Shown in pieces: positions 34,229-45,449 of a stretch of 64,000 nucleotides of DNA. The DNA is taken from positions 1,055,001 through 1,119,000 of the forward strand of contig CM055188.1 of the NCBI GenBank assembly GCA_029224185.1, read 5' to 3'. The position numbers and the translations under genes were made by a program. Position 1 is the stretch's first letter. Every line of letters begins with the position of its first letter. A model generated the notes under the pieces. That model was not told the origin of the DNA. It saw only the letters and a list, made by a program, of their open reading frames with translations, and searched no databases. The DNA comes from Karalla daura (lineage: Eukaryota; Chordata; Actinopteri; Chaetodontiformes; Leiognathidae).

Positions 34229-34689
34229 TCATCACATAAGCATAACACAGGTGTGTGGGCTGGGGAGGGGAGCATCAGTCTGTCATTCTAACAAGGCAGG
34301 AGACTTGGAGCCAGGGCAGGTCACACACATGGGTCACACACACATGAACACATGCCTCCTCATGCACCTGCTTCTTGTCCTCGCGTGAGGGTCACAATCC
34401 AACTGCAGGATTCTTGCTAATTAGAACAGATAAATTATCAAAACAAATTAAATAGACGGATTGACCCTCCCACATGTCAACATTCATGGTGTGCAAGCAT
34501 AACCTTTTTTTGATCAAGAGAAAAAAAAATCATTTGCAAATTTGGCTTTTATTAAATTCAGACCAGCCATGCTTGTTGAATTGAACAAACCACTTTGCTT
34601 ATATTTCTGGTATGACTGAAACAATGGAATGATAATACACTTTTTACACTTTTACACAACTTTTACACAACAAAAAATGTTTTAATATA

Positions 34690-35130
34690 CTTCAAATAGA
34701 AAATGTTCAATGCGAGAGCTGCATGTAACTCTCAAGGCCGGCACAAGCTTCCGCAACCATGCGGCTCGCGGCCGTGCCCTGCTTCGACCATCCTTCTGTG
34801 ACCATTCTTCTGACCTCTGTAACGTTCTTGGCCACCACAAGGGGGCGTACCAATCTATACACAGGCCTGTCCTGCCCCCAGAGCACACGAAGGAGAACGA
34901 GATGTAAACAACTCTGATCCTAGTATTGTGTTGTCACATGTCCCGGTTTTCACGGACTGTCCCGGGAAAAAAAACATTCAATTCTCTTGGGACACTGAAT
35001 GTCCCTGAAGAATCGTCCCTAAATGTTTGTATTTGTGTGTATTTGTCTGTATCCTATGTACGCAGATATGCCAGTAAATACAGCGAGCAGATGCAGCCGC
35101 TCAGTGGGTGCGCACGGATGAACCACTATC
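34690..35130. other. Moderately GC-rich sequence, nothing recognised
   Basis: The stretch 34725-34880 is GC-rich, with several CpG sites, in an AT-rich setting. No coding domain or repeat family is recognised. Confidence 0.35.
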
Positions 35131-35132
35131 AA

Positions 35133-35158
35133 TGTGTGTGTGTGTGTGTGTGTGTGTG
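35133..35158. repeat. (TG)n microsatellite
   Basis: Thirteen uninterrupted TG units. Confidence 0.93.
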
Positions 35159-35309
35159 AGACACTCTAGCGGCGACACAAACGCTCCTCCCGCCCTAGCG
35201 TCTGTGCTATCTCACGCCGTGAGTTTGCACAGTGGAACCCCTCTTTGTACTCTGTTGGGGCTGTATTATAGAGGCAGGTGAAGCGGCAGACTTCCTGAAC
35301 AAGTCTTTT

Positions 35310-35520
35310 GTCTGAAGGCTCTTCGACGGGGATTTAACCCCCAGACTCCGCCTACTGGTGTGGGGAGTTCGGCAGGGCTCATGCGCAACCGATGCGACCA
35401 GAGTCGCGAGGTCTCAACTTTTGAGCTACGTGCGTCCGCGCGGCAGCACTTTGGCCACGCCGCTTGGCCGCGTGGCCCGTTTTTGCAAGCCACACGGCCA
35501 AAGCTGCGGAAGCTTGTGCT
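35310..35520. repeat. GC-rich dispersed repeat, copy 1
   Basis: The segment 35325-35395 (gggatttaacccccagactc, cctactggtgt, gagttcggcagggctcatgc, gcaacc) matches 36066-36130. The following 35400-35520 is CpG-rich and has no match in the window. Frames on both strands here have no domain. Confidence 0.55.
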
Positions 35521-36059
35521 GGCCTTTACATTTAGTCCAAAACCAATGGCAAATTGACACTGTGACTGTGTGGGGGTTTGTGTGTATGTGCAGTTGAAGT
35601 GCTGACACAAAGACTTTGATGCTTCTGTTGGTCGTCCTTACTAACAAGTTATTTCAACCAATAACAAATCAACATATCTTTCAAATTTGCATTGAAAAGG
35701 AAACCACAGGTGTGCGATCTGCAGAACAAGACCTGTTTGCTACCCTCAAAGCTGCACTGCTTTGTGAGTCATGGGGGCATTAGCTAAAATATGGATTACA
35801 TTATTGTTATGGTTAAATTAATACTTACTGAATGTCTATATCTACAGTATCCACAAGTATTACCTTATTATTACCTCAATATTTGTAACTCAAAAGTGTC
35901 AAAAGTGATGTCATTTTGTGACTGTATTTAAAAACATGGATCCATAGCATCTCCTTCTATTTCAACATGGCAATAAGGAGTACATTAAGCAACGTCCATA
36001 TTAGTCTATGTAAACAAGGAACGACTGGTTCTTCTTCATGGCCAAACGGGCTCCTCCAT

Positions 36060-36135
36060 GTTGTCAACAGGGATTTACGCGCTGGATTCCACCCACTGGT
36101 GTTGCGAGTTCAGTAGAGCCCATGCGCAACCAACA
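36060..36135. repeat. GC-rich dispersed repeat, copy 2
   Basis: The words gggatttacgcgctggattc, cccactggtgt, gagttcagtagagcccatgc and gcaacc align to copy 1 at 35325-35395 in the same orientation. Confidence 0.55.
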
Positions 36136-36675
36136 CGCTGTTTGTCACAGTCTCAATCTTTGGAGGGAAACTGGAAGGACTACAATTTTTGCTCTGGCAC
36201 TCCCACAGAAAAAGGAAAGGGTCTAAGGAAAAGTCCATCAGGTACAAGTCAAATCAGCCACTCCAAAGTCACCTACCTCAACTGAATGAAGTTTGTGTAG
36301 TTTGTGTTTTCAGAGCTCTCTGTGGTCTCCCCCATGAAGTGTGGGGAACTGTTGCTAATGATGTTGAAAATGTATTTGTTGGGCTGACATTGTTTCACGG
36401 AAATAAATACTGACTTGCTGACTTATTGAGGTAGAATTTAAATTACAATTCACAATTTGAACTACAGTTCATACATTGAATCTGTTGTTAAAAGGGAAAT
36501 TGTATTTGCATCTGTTTGAAGTTACGTTAAATTGGACTTCATTTCCCATAGTGGATTGAGGGTTAGGAGAGCTATTGGAGCTATTGGCTGAAGAGTAGCT
36601 ACCACGGGCGTTTCCCAGAAATAGATGCACGTGGTGGGCTGCATCGACTAAAGTCCACAAACTCCATTGCTGAGG

Positions 36676-36750
36676 TGTCAGTACCCCTCGCCTAGCGGTT
36701 AAACGACGCGGTTGCCAATCCCGAGTACTAGGGTTGGGATCCCCAAAGGC
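36676..36750 (+). repeat. tRNA-like sequence (possible SINE head)
   Basis: An A-box-like word tcgcctagcggt lies at 36688-36699 and a B-box-like word ggttgggatcc at 36732-36742, spaced as in tRNA genes. A T-arm can be paired (tagg / ccca). A clean cloverleaf with seven-base acceptor and five-base anticodon stems was not found, so this is more likely a decayed tRNA-derived SINE head than a functional tRNA. Confidence 0.4.
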
Positions 36751-36869
36751 CTTTATTTGGACACACTGGTAAAATCTTTCTTTTTTTCTGTATTGGTGTA
36801 TTTTACAGATATATCAGCTATTTTTGTGTTGTTTTTTTCATCTCATTCTCTGTTTTTTTTGGTGGATTA

Positions 36870-37401
36870 CCTAGCCCATGGGGGGCACAAATGCAAAATA
36901 AGTGCCCCCTTTTTGACCAATCCCCATGAAGATTTTTTTTTACTTTGTCATGGGCAAATAAAAATTGGTAAGCAAATACATGCTAAAGGGATATACAAAA
37001 GTCTCTTGACATGATGACTGTAACCTGACTGGAAGTTGACCATTTAGATTTGAATTTTTTAATTTTAAAAACATCTCCACCGATGGGGTTCACCCTATTG
37101 TCTTCAAATTTAGTACAAATCATCGATGGACCAAGCTGAGAAAATTTTGTGTACAGAAATGTTTAATTCAAAGGGCGTAGCCACTAGCACATGACAAAGT
37201 TTGGTTATTCGTCATCGATATTTCAAAATTCTCTTCTGGACAGACACTTCATCATAAAAGTTTCAATACTGCTGAACATGATTGAACTGCATGCTTGAAC
37301 AGCCACGTAATGGCCTTTTCAGTGGCCGTGGGCTTTTGTGGAGTAGAAATATGAAAATTTGTAGGCTTACACAGTTTATCAAGACCCACAAAACAATCTT
37401 T
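36870..37401 (+). repeat. R2 repeat, left half split by hAT-like insertion
   Basis: The words agcccatggggggcac, ttgaccaatccccatg, gatggggttcaccc, ctgaacagccacgtaatgg and gtggagtagaaatatgaa match R2 at 11455-11900 and 48480-48520. The copy stops at cccacaaaacaatcttt, exactly where the inserted element begins, and resumes at 40923. Confidence 0.8.
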
Positions 37402-39128
37402 GGTAACATTTTCCTTGAAGGTACTGTCATAATAGTGACATGACACAGTCATGAACTTGTGATAAACATTATGTCAATGTCATGAATGTTTATGACTGCT
37501 GTCATAAAGTGTCATTCGGTTTTTGTACAGGTTGACACTGTTTGGGTTGTCTTGATTATGACAACTTGACATTAATCAAAGTGACGTGGACAGAAAATGT
37601 CTGTCATGACAACTTGACATTACATTTGTTTGGAAAGTCCTTAACACTTTGTCATGACAATTTGACAAATGCATCTATTTCTGTGTGTATAACAAATTGA
37701 CATAATGATTATGATTGGTTTTCAAACCAATTCTAGCACTTGGTCATAGGATATCCAAAACTGACGGTCATGACACCATTATGACAGTGTAATAAGGATA
37801 ATCTTTGACCTCAAGTAAAGTGGTAGCATTTTGATTTCTCAGTAACATATCATGAAACACTCACACTCAGGAAGTAAACAATACAGCAGTTTAATACCAA
37901 GACAGCATTAAATACAACATTAAATACATTAAATATTTCCCACACATCTTCCAGTTTAAAATACTTAAAATAAAATTCACCCACATTAAAGTGCAAAATA
38001 TCAAGATCAAAATCGTCAACTAACTTACCTTTAGAAAAAAAGCAGCTGTCACACTCAGAGCCAAACTGCAACTCTCCACTGTTCTACAAAAAAACTTCAT
38101 ATAACCACAACAAATTATCTCAACACAAGACAACACAGTTACTTCACAGTTACAACATGCTGAGCACAACCTCATGAAGTCAGCATAAAGAAAAGAGAGA
38201 AACGAAGGGAAAACCGGCCGTGTTAGCATAAAGCTATAAAAAAAAGCTAACCACATGAATAACTCAGTCTGGTGTTAAATTGACAAATTGTTAACCAATA
38301 TAAACTTAATCAGAGGTTTCACTAACCTGCTGCATCATAACAAATATCAACATATTGTGGTTAAATTAAAATAAAAGTGTGTAAATACGGGGAGAGAGTG
38401 CCTCCTACAGTGATTTACCTGGACTGAGCACACACAGCTCTGCGAGGCTTCGTGGTGTAATCCCAAAACAACACCCCAGGGGAACAAAGGGAAGAACATA
38501 GAATATCGCTACAGGAACTTTTCTTTCTCTTTTTACTTAAAGAGAAAATCCTTTTAGGGAAGTTCACACCATAAAAGATTTTTTTTATTTTAGAAAAATT
38601 TAATAAATAAATAGATAAAATAAATAAAATAAGCAAAATAAAATAAAGAAAAATCACTTGAATACACTGGCACTTATTTATTTCTCCCTAACCTTATTAA
38701 AAACCAGAATGTTAGTCTGAATTAACAATATTGGTTCAAAAAATGCACTAAAAAGTTTTTTAAAGTCATTTGAGCGACCCAGAGCTGTTAAACTAATAAG
38801 ACATTAAAATAATTTAAATAATAAAAAAATGGATCGATGAGGGAAGAGTGTACCCACGCTGCAGGGCGTAGATCATTGCTTTGTACCATAATCTTCTACC
38901 AGTGATAGAGGCCTCAAGTCAGTCACGAGCATGGGCAGGATACAGGATACTGTCAAAACAGCTGCTTGTTATGATGTGCATGGTGCATTATCCCCATCAG
39001 GCAGCCACTCATTGTGAGATGTTTTTGTCTGAAATAAGAAAGACTGTTTAAGTATGAATCAAGCACAATTATTAATATTAATGCTTAATAAGGGCGAGTA
39101 CAGACTTTTTGTCATAAAACAGATGCTC

Positions 39129-39198
39129 CACACAAACACACAGACACACACAGTGTCTGTGTGTGTGTGTGTGTGTCTGTGTGTGTTTCTCTGTGTAG
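39129..39198. repeat. CA/GT inverted microsatellite
   Basis: A CA-rich run (with cagacacac) is followed at once by its mirrored GT-rich complement (gtgtctgtgtg), so the region can fold into a long hairpin. The overlapping open frames on both strands are artefacts. Confidence 0.85.
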
Positions 39199-39444
39199 AC
39201 CAGGGAAACGTCCGTGTCACAGCAGGTAGATCGTTTCGTTCTAATGTTAATACCCACTGGTTGCTCTCCATCCAGCATGGCAAGCATAGCTTAGCCGCTA
39301 ACTCATTAAACTTGCAGTATGGGATGAACATTTCATCACTTAAAACGCCGCGCATACAAGTCTAATATTTTGTTTAATTAAGATCAAGAGAAAATTTTGC
39401 AGCAATGTAAGCTAACTTACCCAGCCGAGCTCCCTTCCCTGGCA

Positions 39445-39615
39445 TCATCCATGGCTCCAACATATTTTTGTTTCAGGTGTTCTGATTACTGTGGTGTTCC
39501 TGTGCCATGCAAGATCCATTTTACATAATTTGCAACTAACACACTTTTTAGTTTTAGTCAAGGTGAAGTGCTCCCACACTTCAGAAGATTCTTTGGGTTT
39601 CTCCTCCTCTGCCAT
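39445..39615 (-). pseudogene. BED zinc-finger relic of hAT transposase
   Basis: The minus-strand frame starts MAEEEKPKESSEVWEHF and reads TKTKKCVSCKLCKMDLAWHR. The Trp of the VW motif, the C-x2-C-x2-C arrangement and the following H fit the N-terminal BED-type zinc finger that hAT transposases use to bind their ends. After HRNTT the frame is lost and closes at 39445-39447 with a stop, before the finger's final His. No catalytic domain or hAT dimerisation domain was found elsewhere in the element. It is a relic, not a functional gene. Confidence 0.75.
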
Positions 39616-39677
39616 TTTACCCTGTGCTGCACAGGTGCTGCTGTGCTTTGAAAATGAATGTTAACCATAGACTGTGG

Positions 39678-40167
39678 CTGTGTCCGAAACCACTCCCTAA
39701 ACCCTAACCCCTACATAGTGCACTACATGTAGTCCACTATATAGTGCCCTCACTTGCCTGCAAACACTTTCGGACACTTGACTGTCACCCGGAACTCGTT
39801 GATGACTTCACAGTATTGTTGCATCATTTATACATACCAAACTGGTGGAAAATATCGACAATCGCTGTTTTATCAACAACGTTTGAATATGAATATATTA
39901 TTCTGACAATCAAGTTACTTATATTTGTACTACAGCTGCTGTGCCGAGTCCACCATATCACTCTTTATTCCAGCTGTCCGACCGCAGTGCATGATGGGAC
40001 ATAGGGCTCCAGCTAGTGCCCATCCAATGTACACTTGGAATCCAGGTGCATTGTGGTGTACATCAAGGACCCTTGCTCTTATTCACTTAACATTTGGACA
40101 CTACTTAAAATGGCGTCCACCCGATTAAGGGCTCCTTATAGGGGTTAGGGAGTGGTTTCAGACACAC
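39678..40167. mobile_element. MITE nested in the hAT-like element
   Basis: The left end ctgtgtccgaaaccactcc and the right end (reverse complement gtgtgtctgaaaccactccc) are inverted repeats of about 25 bp, continuing through ctaa(a)ccc. The interior holds no transposase; the frames at 39744-40004 and 39925-40128 show no domain. A short CTGT word occurs near both junctions but the duplication is not clean. This is a non-autonomous miniature inverted-repeat element, class unknown. Confidence 0.72.
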
Positions 40168-40922
40168 CCTGTTTATAAAAGATGGATGTAGTCTTGTGGT
40201 ATGAAAAATGAAGCCTACGCAGAAGTCACTTTTCTTGCAATACCACGAAAATCTCCTAGGCCTGGCTCAAAAAAACACTTTCTCCAATACACACCCAGTC
40301 GAAAAACACCATTTTCAATGGAATAATTCATTCAATAATTTTTTCACAACTCAGATCGGCTTCAACAACTAAAGTTTCACGTGCCAGCATGTAATATAGA
40401 GGTCCTCACAGAAGTGAGAGCGCGAGTCACATTAATTAGACGAATAGACTGTGTTTACCTCGTTAGTATGGCTGTGTTATTCTCGGATATCCATTATGGA
40501 CCATATAGATCAGAAGGTGTGTTGAGGAAGACGGAGGTGAAAAGTTACTTCAGTCACTCATTCCCCTATCGATTTTGTTGATTAGTTGTTGGGCCCCTAA
40601 TTTTAATAATCATTATGTCAATTTGTCATACACACAGAAATAGATGCATTTGTCAAATTGTCATGACAAAGACATTTTCTGTCAGTGTCACTTTGATTGA
40701 TGTCAAGTTGTCATAATCGAGACAACCCAAACAGTGTTAACCTGTCATTACAAAAACCGAATTACACTTAACGAGAGCAGTCGTCAGCAGCATTTATGAC
40801 ATTGACATAATGTTTATGACAAGTTCATCACTGTGTCATGTGACAGTTATGACAGTGTCGTGTGACAGTTATGACAGTGTCATGTCACTATTATGACAGT
40901 ACCTTCAAGTAAAGTGTTACTG

Positions 40923-41345
40923 AATCTTTTGCACCGATGGTCAGAACGGGACAGGAAGTTGGCCATTTTGGTTTCTATTTTCAAGTGTTGCTATTTCAAT
41001 ACATCACATGTCACCTAGAGATTTCATCACATCAACTACCCAACATATTTTATTAGATCACCTTAATGGCATTGTAATCAAAATTTCAGAAAATAATTTC
41101 TCTATGTCAAGGGGGGAAGCCGTATAGTGATCATAGTAGAGAGAAGGTTCATTATCTGAATCAATGGGATGCTGCTCAGACCACAAGATTCCTCTTCAAA
41201 ATGTGCTAAAAAAAAGATTCTTGGGATGGCCTAGGGACTACATTGACCCAGCAGTTGCTAGTACCTCGACAGGCGCACAGGCGAGGACCCGCTCCCAGCT
41301 GCTTGCAACTTTAATTCATTATTATTTGCGTTTTCGGAGGCCTGA
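40923..41345 (+). repeat. R2 repeat, right half after hAT-like insertion
   Basis: The words gacaggaagttggccatttt, gattcctcttcaaaatgtgc, tgggatggcctagggactac and gacaggcgcacaggcgagg match R2 at 11960-12310 and 48560-48900. The palindromic agctgcttgc marks the shared end. The open frame 41164-41565 begins in R2 and is not supported as a gene. Confidence 0.8.
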
Positions 41346-41349
41346 CCAT

Positions 41350-41580
41350 GCTCACAAACTCACCATTTTCAGCGTGCACATTCAGATGGGCAAAATTTAC
41401 TGCTTACGACACCGGGGAAGTTTCTGCTTCTCTCCCTTCGCTTGGGAGCAGCAAGCCACAGTTGAGCGCTCCTGGGATGTTGTTAAGCATTCTATGTGGA
41501 AGAGGTCTCCATTGAATTTAATGGAAGATAATTGCGGCGGTTACCGCGCCACTGCTGTAAGGTAAGGTAGCGTATTCCGT
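41350..41580. other. Unassigned repeat-like sequence
   Basis: The phrase 'ggaggcctgaccatgctcacaa' resembles the start of the R2-linked block at 47760 (gggcctgaacatgcttg). Nothing else is recognised. Confidence 0.35.
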
Positions 41581-41589
41581 TTAATGTTG

Positions 41590-42400
41590 GGGTAAGGTCG
41601 AACTTAAACCAGCTCAATATTGTGCTGTTGAGGCCGAAAGAGTCAGATGCTGGATGAGTACATGGTGGCTGATCATATCAAATGCTGCAGATGGATCAAT
41701 GAGTAGGAGGGAGGGTGAACTGGGATTGGCATACATCAGGAGGTCATTTGTCACTCACCAATACTGTTTCTGTGCTGTGGATGGAGCGGGAGCCAGATTG
41801 GAACTTTTCAAAGACATTATTATGTAGGAGGTGAACCTGATAATGGCCTGTAACAACTTTTTCTAAAACTTAATAAAGAGATGGCAAATTAGATATGGGC
41901 CTGTAAGAATGTAAGGGTCATGGCTGGCTGTCTTGAGAAGTTGTTTGATGATAACTGTTTTTAGTGCAGGTGGAGCATGGCCAGTCTGAAGAGATTGGTT
42001 AATGACCATGGTAATCAGAGTGGTAAGGAGAGAGCTGTGTGCTTTTACCAGGGCAGTAGGAAAGGGGTCAAGGTCACAAGTGGAATGTTTTATTCCTTTG
42101 ATGATATCTTGCACCTTAAGCTGAGTGATTTGCACAAAACAGCAGAGAGATCTCTGATACCCATCTGTGGTTTGGCAGTTTGAACAGACAAGGGGAAAAA
42201 AAGAGAGGGAGAAGCGAATTGTCAATTTTGGTTGTGAAAAAGTCCATGAAATAAGTGCAGTAATCTTCTGTAATTTCAGTGGGTGAAAGGGTTTGGAGTT
42301 GAAGGGGGGACTTGAAATAGGTCCTTTGATGGTCCCAATGAAAAGCGGTCCAAATGTGTATAAGGCAGAAATCAACATCTTGAACAAATTTGGAAACTAA
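41590..42400 (-). mobile_element. L2-type LINE ORF2 fragment, minus strand
   Basis: Reading the minus strand from about 42140 down gives STCDLDPFPTALVKAHSSLL, then INQSLQTGHAPPALKTVIIK and LLKTASHDPYILTGPYLIC. After a frame change FEKFQSGSRSIHSTET and a LLIDPSAAFDMI segment follow (41690-41850). This is the order found in the RT domain of L2/CR1-group LINEs, including the region around the first catalytic Asp. Stops and frameshifts inactivate it, and the YADD region is missing. Confidence 0.88.
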
Positions 42401-42404
42401 CTGC

Positions 42405-43485
42405 CTCTTATAACATATTTGTGTGATTTCATCAAGGTTGGTCCTACAGAAGGTCTCAGAACATACACCTGTCATCCCCATGTTTTCTGTGCCATGTACA
42501 CAGAGGCATCCAAGTGTATATTTTGAGCGTATATTTTAAGTGTATATTTTGAGCTAAAAAAAAAAATTCTTCCAGGAAGGTGTCTGCCCTCAGGGTTATG
42601 GGGAAGTACATCACACAGTCAGGGGATGTTTTTATTCAAGGCTGGGTTGAGCTGTGCCTGCTGTTGTATTAGGTCCACTCCTTACTGTTTTTCCAACTCT
42701 TGTCATTTTCTTTTTTTTCTTTGTTTTAACAGTTTACCCTCTATTGCTTCACATGACTGGATGTTTTCTTGTGGTTGAGATAAGGAGGCTGTAACTGTAA
42801 TTTCTTGTTTTGTGAAATCAGACAGCAGAGTGTTGAGAGGCCAACATCATGATCCTGATGGCATGCTAAGCCACATAAATCAAACACATACACACACAAG
42901 GACAGAAAGAAAGAGGTTAAAATGATATGGGTGAGATTGACTACTCTGCTGCCTTGTAAAACTGAACAGTCAAAGGATTTTTCTGAGCCATGCCAGTGTG
43001 CATAAGTACCCCTGCAGTCCAGTGGGTCCTGGCAAGACCTTGAATGAGTAAACCCTAAGTATGAGAGTGACACTAACCCACAATCTCCAATGAGATTTAC
43101 AAACTGAAAATCATTCTTTAGATCAGCTTGAGAAGTTAACCTTACAGTAATATGATAAATTGTGTACCCTAGAATTGTGCTGCTACATTATTGTGTGTGT
43201 TAAAGTCTATAAAATTTAAATAAATTTTCTTTATGGGTAAGTAGTATTGAACTGGACAGGCAATAATTGGATGCCCACCTATAGATTAAAATGAGCTTGA
43301 CAAATAAATGATACTGATAAATGTTTTGTTGAAATTTCCTTCAATGTTTACTCCAGGATGTCAGTCCTTCCTACAAGCCTCCTGTGTCACTGATATCAGC
43401 TATTCACATTCCTCTATTGTCATTTTTTGCATTTTTATGTCTAATGCACTCCTTGCTCCATTCATCTCCAGTTCTCAGTTACAAG
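42405..43485. other. No supported feature
   Basis: Mostly AT-rich sequence; 42405-42480 may be further LINE relic. No domain-bearing frame. Confidence 0.45.
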
Positions 43486-43490
43486 ATGCA

Positions 43491-44170
43491 TGTGACAAGA
43501 TGTTATGAATTGTAATTGTTATGGTTCCTGTTTTTTGCTGTCTTTTTGCACTTGTTTCTTTTCCCCCCGTCCAGTGGTACATTCCATCCAGAGAGGAGAA
43601 GCACCGCTGCACCTCATTCATCTGCCTATAAAAGCCTGTCTGTGACTTCTCCTCAACACCAGGTAATTCCACTGTGTCCAGTGAGAGCCTTTTAGACCTT
43701 CAAGTCTTGTCTTGCAATTCCCTGTGCTTTGTTCATTCTGACTAATTCTTGTTTTTTCTTTCTTCGAGTTTAAAGACTTCTTGATCCCTGTTTCCAGCCT
43801 AGCTGTGATTTTCTGTTTTTCTCCTGCATTTTTCTGCAGTGTGCTTTTGTCCTATTTTTAGCCCTTGACTGCCCAAGCTGAGTTTTCAGTTTCATTTGTG
43901 TTTTTTTTCCTAGTTATTCCCAGCCTTTTTCTGTGAGGTCTCTTTTAGTTTTTCTAGTTTTCCAGCAGAAGCTGTGATTTTCTGTTCTTTCTCTTTTTTC
44001 CCTACCTGTCTGCAGTTTGCAGCTTTCTGTTTCTGGTTCTCTTCCTTTTACGTTTTTTTTTATCATGTCTGTCATCGTTTTTGCGACAGAATAAACTTTT
44101 TTGGTACCATGAACTGCCTCAGCTCCTCTGTCTGCAATTGGGTCCTCTAAATGGCTCGTTGGCCGTTACA
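43491..44170 (+). repeat. Ty3/gypsy-like LTR (probably solo)
   Basis: A TATA-like ctataaaagcc lies near 43627. A T- and CT-rich middle follows, then a polyadenylation-like agaataaact near 44088, then ctctgtctgcaattgggtcc and the end ccgttaca. This plan and the '...ttgggtcc...ccgtta(c)a' ending are common for fish gypsy LTRs. The 5' boundary is uncertain; if it starts at 43491 (tgtgacaag) the flanks TGCA and TGTA would be an imperfect duplication. No internal retroelement sequence adjoins, so a solo LTR is likely. Confidence 0.6.
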
Positions 44171-44179
44171 TGTAATAGC

Positions 44180-45440
44180 TGTACTACACATGTTTTTGAA
44201 CTTTGTTGATGCCCTAAATAGTGAATTTTGCTTATCTCCCACCAATGGCATAATGATTCCATACCATGCCTTCATGAACATTGTCTGTACATTTTAATTT
44301 ATTTAATCTGCAATATAAAATGTATTTTGTTAAAACACCCTCACAGTTTTGTTTACAACATGGAACAAAAATTGGATTCTGTTACCATTAACCATTAATA
44401 ATTGAACTCATGGTCTTTGTTAAGATATCAAACCTCAGCATCTAACTTCAAGGGAACTTGAAGTGAAGGAGGCAAGCTTGCAACTGGAAGGTAGCCAGTG
44501 TACTGAATGAAAGCAGAAAATCTGTGTGAAGAAGGTGAAATGCAATCATCTGTCCGCACCCTCACCGTCATCACTGTGGGCCCTTGAGCAAGACATTTAC
44601 CCCCAGATGGTTCCTGAGTGGTGTATGTTTGCAGTCCACTGCTCTTAAAATATAGGATTAGTAGAGAAAGGGAGACATATTGTATTTAACAATACAAACT
44701 GAATTACTTGAGTGAGTTTCTATGCAGACAATAAGATAACAGGCAGTTGCAAGAAAATAATGCACTTGCTCTTGCTCTTTGAACATTGTTTTAGATAAGT
44801 AGATGTCACTTTTTTGGCATTTGAGGTACTGTAGTTGAATAAAATAAAATAAAATTGTAAGTGAAAATCTGCAAAATATATAGTTCTTTATCATGCTAGT
44901 GCAGTGGCTGTAACACAGAAAACAATCCATATAAGACTACATATGCAATGAAAAGATGCAGCCTTCAGTTAAATTCCGTTCAGTCAACAATACAGGAACA
45001 GTACTTGCCTCCATGATGCATTGTCATGTGCTCACTGTGCGTTGTTTGTTTTCTCTTGCAGAGATTTTCTTTTGCAGAGATGTTATGGCCTTGCTTCATT
45101 TGTGACTAATGAAAAAAAATAATTTGAGGTTTAGAACAAGATTTGAAATTGATATATAGATAATTTTATATTTGAAATGAGATTGAAAATTTCTCTTTGC
45201 TGATTATTTATTGTGGTTGGTAATTTTCATATATAATCCAATGTATATCCAGTAACATTAGAAATGCTGATATTCTGCTCTCACTGTTGCTGACATACTT
45301 CCAGCACAGGAGTAGTTTTTTCCACCAAAACAGATGTCCCAACTATTTTTTAAAGGTTTTAGTCCATCATGATTTACGGGTAAGTTTGTGGCATTGCCAC
45401 ATAAGCAATAATGAAATAACTGCGACTATCCATGCAGAAG
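44180..45440. other. No supported feature
   Basis: AT-rich, no domain-bearing frame or recognised repeat. Confidence 0.5.
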
Positions 45441-45449
45441 AATGTAGAA

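Larger units (their letters stand above)
37402..40922 (-). mobile_element. hAT-like DNA transposon, non-autonomous
   Basis: The left end (ggtaacattttccttgaagg) and the right end (reverse complement of cagtaacactttacttgaag) are inverted repeats. Similarity continues for about 325 bp inward (37402-37735 against 40597-40922). The word aatcttt lies on both sides (37395-37401 and 40923-40929), and the flanking R2 sequence is continuous when the element is removed. An 8-bp-class duplication and an internal BED-finger relic both fit the hAT superfamily. A second outward-like end (ctcaagtaaagtggtag) at 37812-37828 suggests a smaller element nested in or derived from the left arm. The length is about 3.5 kb, and no complete transposase is present. 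Confidence 0.75.

Noticed and set aside
41164..41565. 133-codon frame
   Set aside because: Starts in R2 repeat sequence that recurs twice elsewhere without the frame; no domain.
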